The notes under the pieces are model-generated. The model worked only from the letters and a program-made list of their open reading frames with translations, made no database searches and was not told where the DNA came from. 64,000 nt of DNA, from positions 1-64,000 of the forward strand of contig QPMI01000370.1 of the NCBI GenBank assembly GCA_004431415.1, read 5' to 3'. Shown here piece after piece: positions 24,801 through 33,800 of this stretch (its first letter is position 1; every line of letters starts with the position of its first letter). The position numbers and the translations under genes are program-made. This DNA is from Cyanophora paradoxa (Eukaryota > Glaucocystophyceae > Cyanophorales > Cyanophoraceae).

Positions 24801-27800
24801 GCCAGGCGCGCTACAAACACCCCCTGAGAGAGAACAATCGACCGCCTTCATGCACTGGTAGGCATACTGGTAGCTCGGTGAAGTTAAAACCGTGCACGCA
24901 GTTTTGCAGCAGCAGAATGCGGAGCAGCCGCCGCACTGGGATGCGGCAATTCGGGTCCCACCTCGCTCTGCACACTTCGCCCAGCTGCTGCAAATCTTGT
25001 GGGTGATGGGGATGTAGGTGTTGGTGGCGGTGGTGAAGCTGCAGCAGATGGAGTCGCAGGATCCCGATGAAGAAGAGGCGAGCGGTGTCGGAGCCGGCGT
25101 CGACACCAAGCTCCCAGTGCACGAGCTGCAGTAAAAGCTGTAGCTCGGATATGAAGAGTCGGTGATGATATAATCTGCTGGGCAGGTATTTGTGTAACAA
25201 GACGGCGTCGAGCCGGAAGCGGAACTCCTGCAGCACACCATGCCGGATCCGCCTCCAGACGGAGGGGCATAGCCAGACAAGCCACAAGTCGACGAAGTGC
25301 AAATAGATGATTCGGAGTATGGCCGCACAACGTACGTTGAGCTCCCCGTGTTCATCGCGCTGCACTCCGGAACAGTCTTGCACTCGTAGCCCGAGTATGT
25401 GTATGTGGTTATCACTTCAGTGCCGGACTGGATAGAGCCGGACTGGGTGGCCCGGGCGCAACAGGCCCGCGGCCCGCCGTTCTCAGAAAGGCTGCAGTCC
25501 TTGTCGAAGCTCGTGGACGGGTCCTGATACGCGGGACCGTAACCGCAGACGTCATCCCCGCCGCAGAAGATCGAGTGCGCCTCCGTGCCAGCGACAGCCG
25601 CGCAGCGCGATTTGAACACGCACTTGTAGTAGGTCCCGTCGAGGTCGCCCCAGGGGCCGAGGCAGCACACGCTCGGGGACGTGGGGTGCAAGGGGCCCGT
25701 GCAGCCGGCGCATTCGGCAATGTCGCCTACCATGTTGAGCGGGGAGGTCGGGCACTTGGCTTTCGCCATGCAGATGGGAGGCGAGTAGGGGCTGTACTTG
25801 CAGCAGACGTGGGTGGAAGCTTCGACGGCCGCAGCCTCCATCGAAGCCAGGTCCAGCGCGCCACGGTACCCGGCGAGCGTCGTCGCCGTTGTGGAAGGGG
25901 CCAGACCTCCGCAGGCACCGAAGCCGAACGCCGTACCGATGCAACCAGCTGTCCACACGAGTCAGGCGATTTCGCCGCCGCGAATCGAAATCAAAGCCCC
26001 TCGACGCGCACCGTAGGAGTAGAACCCGGTGGAGTTGGTGAAGTAGTCAGAGGCGCTCGAGTTGGCGGGTGGCACGGCACTCTCGTTCGCGCGCAGCGGC
26101 AGCGCGGCCGCCGTGCGCTCCGCAACGATGTCGGCATAGCGGAGGGCGGCGTAGTCCAGGTCAGAGCGACCCGTGTACAGCATGCGGACGGTGGCCGCGT
26201 CCGACGCCGCGAGGAGAGACTGCAGCGTCGGGGAATTCGCGGGGTCGAGGCCGCGCAGACGGGCGGCGAGCTCGAGCACGGCGATGGAGGGCAGGTCGGA
26301 GGGGGAGGCGGGCTTGGGGCAGCCGGCGGGCGAGTGGAGGCACGCGGGCTTGGGCATGGACGAGTGGAAGACGGCCATCCCGCGGGCGGGGAAGGCGAAG
26401 TACTGCGCGTCGATCGTGTCCACGTAGCCGCCTGCAAGCGGCGCACCGGTACTGCATAAGATCCATAGAATGATGTTGAAATATATATAATCAATGCTCG
26501 CCCGGAGGGATCTGCTTGCTCTCGTACTCGGTCACGTAGTCCTCCTCGATCGAGCAGCCGATCGCGTCCAGCTTCATGTGGTAGAGCACCTACGAAGAAA
26601 TTTCTAGATCAGAAAAGCACAGAAAGCGGAATAGTTGTTATACGAGGAACGTAGTATAACGTACTTCGGACAGCGTGAATAATGTATATTGTTACATAAA
26701 TTTCGCACTCTTTGTTGCTTCGCAACAAGTACTTCTTGGGTACTTGTTGCACCTGCAACAAGTCCTACGAGCTTCCTAAGAGCTGCAGCAGTGAGCTATC
26801 GCTGCAGCTGCTGCAGCTTCTCTTCAGAGTTGCTTGATAGCAGCTTCGCTTCTTGCTCCCATGGCAGCCCTAGCGCGCCCCCGCGGGCGCCTCCAGCTCT
26901 CCCGTTTCGTCCTAATTGTGTGTATCCTTGCGCTCCTCGTTTGCCCGGTCGCAAATGGCGCCCGGGGTGCGAAGAGAGCCAAAACCGCGACTCCCTCTCC
27001 CAATCCGCCCGATCCGACTGTGGCGCCCTCTGCTGGCCCCAGTAGCCCACCCCCTGTTCCTCCAACGCCCACCCCTGAGGCGCCGGCCCCGGAGCCCGGC
27101 CCGCCAGTTATCACTCCTTCAGGCTCGAATATTTGCATCGGAACGCATGGCCCAACAGTGCCAACCCCATCCCAGCAGATTGCAGACCAAACCGTAGAGG
27201 CGTTCAATCAGCGTTTCGCAGCCATTGAACATTACCTCGGCGAAGTGATTGCAGCTCGTACCATAGGTACTGCCACCGCCAATCCAGCCCCGATTCCAAC
27301 TCCGCCCATTTCGTCGGTCCCACTTGTCGATTTGACATCGAACAATGGCGGTGAAGGATCATCTTCGGGCAACACTGCGCGTGAGCGTGCTGCACGTACA
27401 CGTGAGCCCCTTACTGAGCGCGAACGCCAACGTCTCCACTATAATATTACCCGTTGGAATAACCCTCTAAACAAAGAATTTGCTTTGGACACTCTCGATA
27501 ATATAGCGTTAGCCGAGGCCCGTGATTATTCTGCTCTTTATATCGCACTTAGAGACCAACTCAAAAAGATCCAACGCATCAATCAGCTAGGCCTTGATCG
27601 TGCTCTTAGACTGCAAAATGTAAACCAGGCTACTGATGATTTTCAGGAGCGCCAACTTTTGTTAACTGAACAAATGTATCAGCAGCAGTTGCAGCAGTTT
27701 ACGCAGAATACTGTCACAGGCATGCCGTATGGTCGCTCACAGAATTTCGCTGCTCGCCCTCCCGGCCCTCGTCTGGCGGCCTCTGGCCCTACTCGCCCAC

Positions 27801-30800
27801 GGGCTTGCTATCATTGTCATGATCCATCCCATATGCGTAATGTCTGTCCTGCTTTCCGTGCAGCTTGCCAGAACTGCCCTCCTGGCACTCGCCCGACTCC
27901 TCTGCCGACTCCAAACTCGTAAATTTATTTCTTTTCACATCGATCCATCAGAATATCGATATTCATGAGTTTTTCGCTACTTATGTACGAGCAGTGTTTT
28001 GACGCATGAGAGCATATCTTGATAGCAGAACCTGTGAACGTACTTGTGTTTTCTTGTGAGTAATTGATGATGGATTCGAAAGTCGCTGCAATTTCTTGAT
28101 GCCCCAAAATCGCCACTGGCGTGCATATGCATGGATGCAATTCGCGAAATCGCCTTTTTATGGCGTACATATTCATACATGTCGCAGCTCTGCCCTTTGT
28201 GGCATCTGCATGTCTTGTTTTTTGCTTTGAAAATCGCCTATGGCGTGCACTTACATCGACATTTATTGATTGCAAATTGTCAGGACAGCTCTGCCCTCGC
28301 GTGGCATCTGTTGCTGTATTTCTTTTCAGTGCACGGCACTAGTGCATACTCCCTCGCCGGAGATGGAGATTCGGTCGCCATTTTTCTTTCCCTTGTGCAG
28401 TTCAAGCATCTGGAGTTCAGGCACGCCTCCCCCCATAAATCGCTCCTTGCACTGACTGGCGACCGAACGCATCGATGGCATTATACATACGCATTTTACA
28501 TATATGTGTGCTTCTGTGTGCCGTTAGAGGCCTTGCACTCGTCTGCAGGCTCTCGGCCTTCGCTCTTTTGCTCTTCATGGCAATTGTACAAGTAGTACCT
28601 CAATTGCAATATACGAAATGAGCGCTGTCCGAATAGTTGTTATACGAGGAACGTAGTATAACGTACTTCGGACAGCGTGAATAATGTATATTGTTACATA
28701 AATTTCGCACTCTTTGTTGCTTCGCAACAAGTACTTCTTGGGTACTTGTTGCACCTGCAACAAGTCCTACGAGCTTCCTAAGAGCTGCAGCAGTGAGCTA
28801 TCGCTGCAGCTGCTGCAGCTTCTCTTCAGAGTTGCTTGATAGCAGCTTCGCTTCTTGCTCCCACCCAACCCTCCCTAAATATATGGATGCTGTTCTGCTG
28901 TCTATATAATTCCCTCCCTTGCGTGCGGCCTCGAGCCTGCATTCTCGTGCACTATTAATTGAGTGCTGTTGTTTTTTCTGTCAGGTTTTACTGCTCGCTG
29001 TCTCGGAAGTGCGGATGCCTTGGCGGCATGGCGTGCAATCGGAACAAGTGATTACATCCTTTCATGGCTTCAGAACGGCTACCCTCTTGCTGGCGTCGAG
29101 CATATGCCTCCTAGTGTACATTACAATGCTGGTCAATCTCAGCGCCCTCGTGAGAGTACTTTCATTCGGGCAGAAATTCAGAAGCTGCTCGGTACCGGCG
29201 CTATTCGGGTGGCCCCCAAGCCCCGAAAATTGTTTGCTCGCTATTTACGGTTCCAAAGAAGACTGGTGATAAGCTCAGACTGATTTGGGATGGCCGCCCA
29301 ACAAATCGAGGTCTTCCTCCTGTCCCTTTTCGCTATGAAAATATGCGCGAGGTCATCGCCTTGCTGCGACCTGGCTGGTTTATGTTTACTATCGACCTCG
29401 AGTCGGGATATCATCATGTACCGGTAGACCCGCAATATTTCTCGTACCTGGGCTTCCAGTACGATAGTACTTTCTTCGAATACACCGTTTTACCCTTCGG
29501 GCTCTCACATGCCCCATATGCATTCACCAAGATCATACGTCAGGTCATTAAATTTCTCCGCGCACACGGTATTACCGTGGTATCGTATGTAGATGATTTC
29601 TGGTTTGCGGCTCCCACGTACCAGGCCGCTGTTAATCTTCGCAATTTCATTCTCGATCTTTTTCGCCACCTGCACTTATTCATTAATGAGAAATCGGCCC
29701 TTGAGCCTGCACAGCGTGTCGAATTTTTAGGGTTTATTGTAGATTCCACATCTATGATGTTTGAGGTCCCTCTGCAGAAGCTTAGTAAGCTTCAGGACCG
29801 GCTAAAGGACGCAGCTAAGCGCATCCAGTCGTGCCAGGCTAGAGGCGTGCAATTTCAGATGTCAGCTCGTACACTCGCTTCGATTGTCGGTGTGCTTATG
29901 TCAATGGCCTTAGCTATTGCACCCGCTCGCATTCATACTCGATCCATTTATCGCAACATTGATATTACCCAGCGACAATTTCGGTGGAATGCCCCGGCGG
30001 TGGTATCGCCGGAGGCCCAGGAGGAGCTTCTGTGGTGGCATGCAAATCTCGCCCGCTATAATGGGCGGTGTGCCATCCGGCCAGAGCGAATTTTCGTTGT
30101 TACGACGGATGCCAGCAAGATCGGTCTTGGTGGTTTTGTCACCACCGAGGTTGGCGATCTCTCATTCCAACAACAGTGGACTCCTGCAGAGTCGGCCCAG
30201 ACGCCTGCATGGCGTGAGATGACCGCCATTATTCGTGCTCTGCATCATTTCAGTCCTTACCTGCAGCACGTTAATTTACTAGTTCGCTCAGATAACACAA
30301 ATGCAGTGCAGTACATTCTTAATGGTGGCGGTCGTAGCCCCGAGCTTACATTAATCGCCAAGGAAATTTGGAATTTCGCCTTGCAAAATTGTGCCTTCAT
30401 GGATGCTGAGTGGATACCTGGAGAAACCAATAATTTCGCCGATTATCTTAGTCGCTGGTTTGCCCCTGCTGACTATCAGCTTTCCGATGCTGTTTTCCGT
30501 CGCATTGTTAACAGATATGGCTTGCCTGATGTCGATCGAATGGCATTAGCTTCCTCTGCACGTGTCCCTCGCTATAATAGCATTGATCCTTTTGACCGCC
30601 TTGCAGAGGCAGTAGACTGCTTCACTGTTGATTGGTCTCGTGATTTTAATTATGTTTTCCCCGACCCTGCAGTCCTACTGCGGGTGGTTCGTCATGCTCA
30701 AGCTTGTCGAGCTCGGATGATTGTTGTAGTACCCGAATGGCCCTCACAGCCATGGTGGCCTATCTTGCAGGCTGCAGCTGTGGAGCCCCCTCTGCATCTT

Positions 30801-33800
30801 GGTCGGGGTCACACAGTATGCCTTTTCGGTCCAACTCGTGCTGCTCTTCCTGAGTGGCTGCTCCTCGCTTTTCTAGTTCAGTTTTAGCTGCACCCAATTG
30901 CAAACTAGTGTCAAATAATTATAAATGCAATCGAGCGCACACCCTCATGCTTCTAACCATACCCTGCAGTGGATGCAGCTCGTTGGGCCCACATCTGTGC
31001 TCGCATTACGTTCTACGCAAACCAGCATCTTGCCTCATCCACGCGAGATGCATATGCAATGTGGGTTGGCCGTTTTCGGCAGTTCTGCATTCAGCTGGGT
31101 GTTCTACCTTTTCCCGTCGATGCTGAGGTTCTAGCCGGTTTTTTGTGCGATATTGCTGACGATGACTACGTCTTCTCAACTATAAATGTAGCTTTTTCTG
31201 CAGTTCGTAATGAGTGTGAGACCTTGCGCTTTGATACCTCAGTTTTCAGCTCAGTGCTTATTCAGCACGTCCTCACGGGCTTGCGCCGAGTCCTAGGCGA
31301 TGGCCCCACTCGCCCAGCGGCCGTCCTTTCGGTCGAACATATTCGCCGGCTAGCGGTAGCTTCCGATCGTGTTCCATCACAGACCCATCGTCGCTCTATT
31401 GCTATGATCACCGTCGGTTTCTTTGGCCTCCTCCGTCGCTCTGAGATTGTGCAAATTCGGCGGTCTCATTTATCTTTCCGCCCAGATGGCATGGTCCTCC
31501 GCGTCCCTCGCTCTAAAACAGATCAGACTCGGATTGGTCACGAGCTTTTTATTTCGGCTCTGCACTTCATGGCAATTGTACAAGTAGTACCTCAATTGCA
31601 ATATACGAAATGAGCGCTGTCCGAAGCGGAGCGAGGAGCTCGAGGGGCCGACCTTGCGCTGGTACGTCTCCCAGCTGTTGAAGTTGGCGCCGCGGGGCGG
31701 CGGGTCGAGCGGCGAGACGGAGAAGATCGTCGACGAGTCGATGTAGCGGAGTAGATCTGGCCGTCAATGAGAGTCTTGAAGCGTTATGAGAGCTCACTGA
31801 ATCGATAAATTAAAATAAATTAAATTAAAGCCCGCACCAGAGTGGAGAACAAGGGGGTACCACCCGTAGCGGCTCTGCCGATAAAGAGTTATTTCTCGAA
31901 CTGCCTGCCATCAAAATCGAATTGAGCTCACCTTCGTCGGGTTGGAAAAGAAGTGCATGAAGTACATGTTCCCGAAAAGCGCAGCGGCGCCGACATTGCG
32001 GACCTTCGTGCTTTGAGAGCCGGTGGACGGAGATCGCGAGGGGAGCGGGAGCGGGTCACCTGCCCGGTGAAGGCGCGGGCCTGCTGGACGATGCGCTGCG
32101 CCTGCTGCCGGGCCGCCTCGGGCTCGTAGCCGAAGCGGCCGTCGGCGCCCCGGACGAGGCCGTGCACGGCGGGGTCCAGCAGCAGGTCGGCGAAGCCCAT
32201 CGCCATGCCCATCGTCTCCGTCCGCAGCGCCTCCGTCGAGTTGTCCAGCCGCGCCGCGATGGACGCCAGGCCCGCCTGGCCCCGCTCGCGCAGCGCGACG
32301 GAGACGCCGCGGCCGGCCCTGACGCGCTCGAAATTGTCCGCGATGTGGCTCGGGAGGCCCGTCGTGAGGTTCTTCTGGCGCAGGCCCTCGACGCCCGTGA
32401 CGAGGCGGACCTGCTCCGTCACGTTCGCGAGGAGGTCCGCGTGCCCCGCGAGCTGCACCGTCTCCTCCGGGCCCACCGGCCCGGGGTACGCGATCCGGCT
32501 GGTGAAGCCTGCGGCGCGTCGGACGTAGCGGCGCGCGCGACCGCGGGCGGCGGGCCGCGGGCGCACCGATGCCGGAGATGATGCGCACGTCGGGCGGCGC
32601 GGGCAGCCCGAGCTCCTCCATCCTGCGAGCGGCACTCGACGAAAGCACTGCGGCCGGCCGAGGGAGGGCGCGCCGAAGCCGCGCACCAGTGGAAGCTGAC
32701 GGGGCGGAGGGTGTCCAGGTCGATCTCGCTGCGAGGAAAATTAAAGGAGATCAGCTGCCAGAGACCGGCTGCCGCAGTGCAGAAGGGAGCCTCGGAGAAG
32801 GCAGCGGGACGGAGGGAGGAGGCAGGGAGGCTTGATGGAGGGTGGAAGGGGGGGTTGGGGGGGGGGAGGCTGGCGTCGACGCGGGTACGGGGCGTGTACG
32901 AGCCAGAGATCAAGGGGGGAATGGGGGGTACCGTGAGGGAATGCAAGGGAATGGGGGTGCGGGACTGGAGGGGTCGGGGAGGGTGTGGGGGTACAGGACG
33001 GGAGGAGTGTATCGGTGGGGACGAGAGATCAAGGATTAGAGGGGTGGAAGAGAGATACTGGGCGGAGGGGAGGGCGGGGGGTGGGGGTGGGGGGGGGGGG
33101 AATGGGGAGGAGGGAGATGGAAGCATGGGCATGCGGGAAGGATCCGGAGGGTGCAGGGAGCTGGGAACGGGGGACGGAGCGAGAAGGTGGGTATATGACA
33201 TGATGGGGGTGCAGAACATGAATGGGGTACGGGCCAGGAGGGGATGTAGGGGAATAAAAGTGCGGGATCGGAGAGGTCGGGGTGGGGGTGGGGGGTGGGG
33301 GAGTCGGGGCTGGGGGGTGGGGGTGGGGACGGGACAGAGAACCGGAGGCTAGGGCATGGGCGGAGGACAAGAGATAGAGGGAAGTGGGGGAAGCGATGAA
33401 AAGATGAAAAGAGCCTCGGAGAGGTGGGGGGAAGAGAGAGAGAGGGCGGGAGAGGGGGGGAGAGGGGAGGGGGTGGCCTGGGGGAGGGGGGAGGCGGGGG
33501 CGGGGTGGGGTGGGGGAGGGGAGGGGGGGGGTCGCCCAACCGGGAGAGATAGGAAGGGAGGGGTATAAATGGATGGGCGGGATGTGGAAGGGCATGGGGA
33601 AGGGGGAATACGGGACTCGAAGAACGGGAGTGGGCAAGAGGCGGGGAGCGGAAACAAGGGAAGCGCGGCTGCGCAAGGGGGGGGGGGGGGGGGGGGAGGG
33701 TGGGGGGGGGGCTGGGGGAGGGGTTGAGGGGAGGGGTGGAGGGGGGTGGGGAGGGGGCGGGCGGGGATGCAGGGACGGGAAGGCTCTTGCAGGCGAAGGG

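Larger units (their letters stand above)
26629..31624 (+). mobile_element. Tyrosine-recombinase retroelement (DIRS/Ngaro/PAT-like) with split direct repeats
   Basis: Order: A1 (26629-26861), gag ORF, B1 (28573-28632), A2 (28631-28863), RT-RNase H ORF, tyrosine recombinase ORF, B2 (31565-31624). A1/A2 (233 bp) and B1/B2 (60 bp) look identical by eye. The element has lower GC and no introns like its surroundings. It lies antisense in an intron of the minus-strand giant gene (intron about 26590-31652). Known Ngaro/PAT elements use A1-ORFs-B1A2-B2; here the B1A2 block sits between gag and pol. An alternative is two abutting defective copies, A-gag-B and A-pol-B. The flanks share AAGCGGA (26624-26630 and 31624-31630). 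Confidence 0.85.

Noticed and set aside
28131-28595. 154-codon ORF in the element between gag and B1
   Set aside because: Aromatic/His-rich frame over imperfect repeats with no RT, RNase H or recombinase motif; treated as non-coding.
29540-29749. Antisense ORF within the RT gene
   Set aside because: Shadow of the RT reading frame; the plus strand carries all catalytic motifs.
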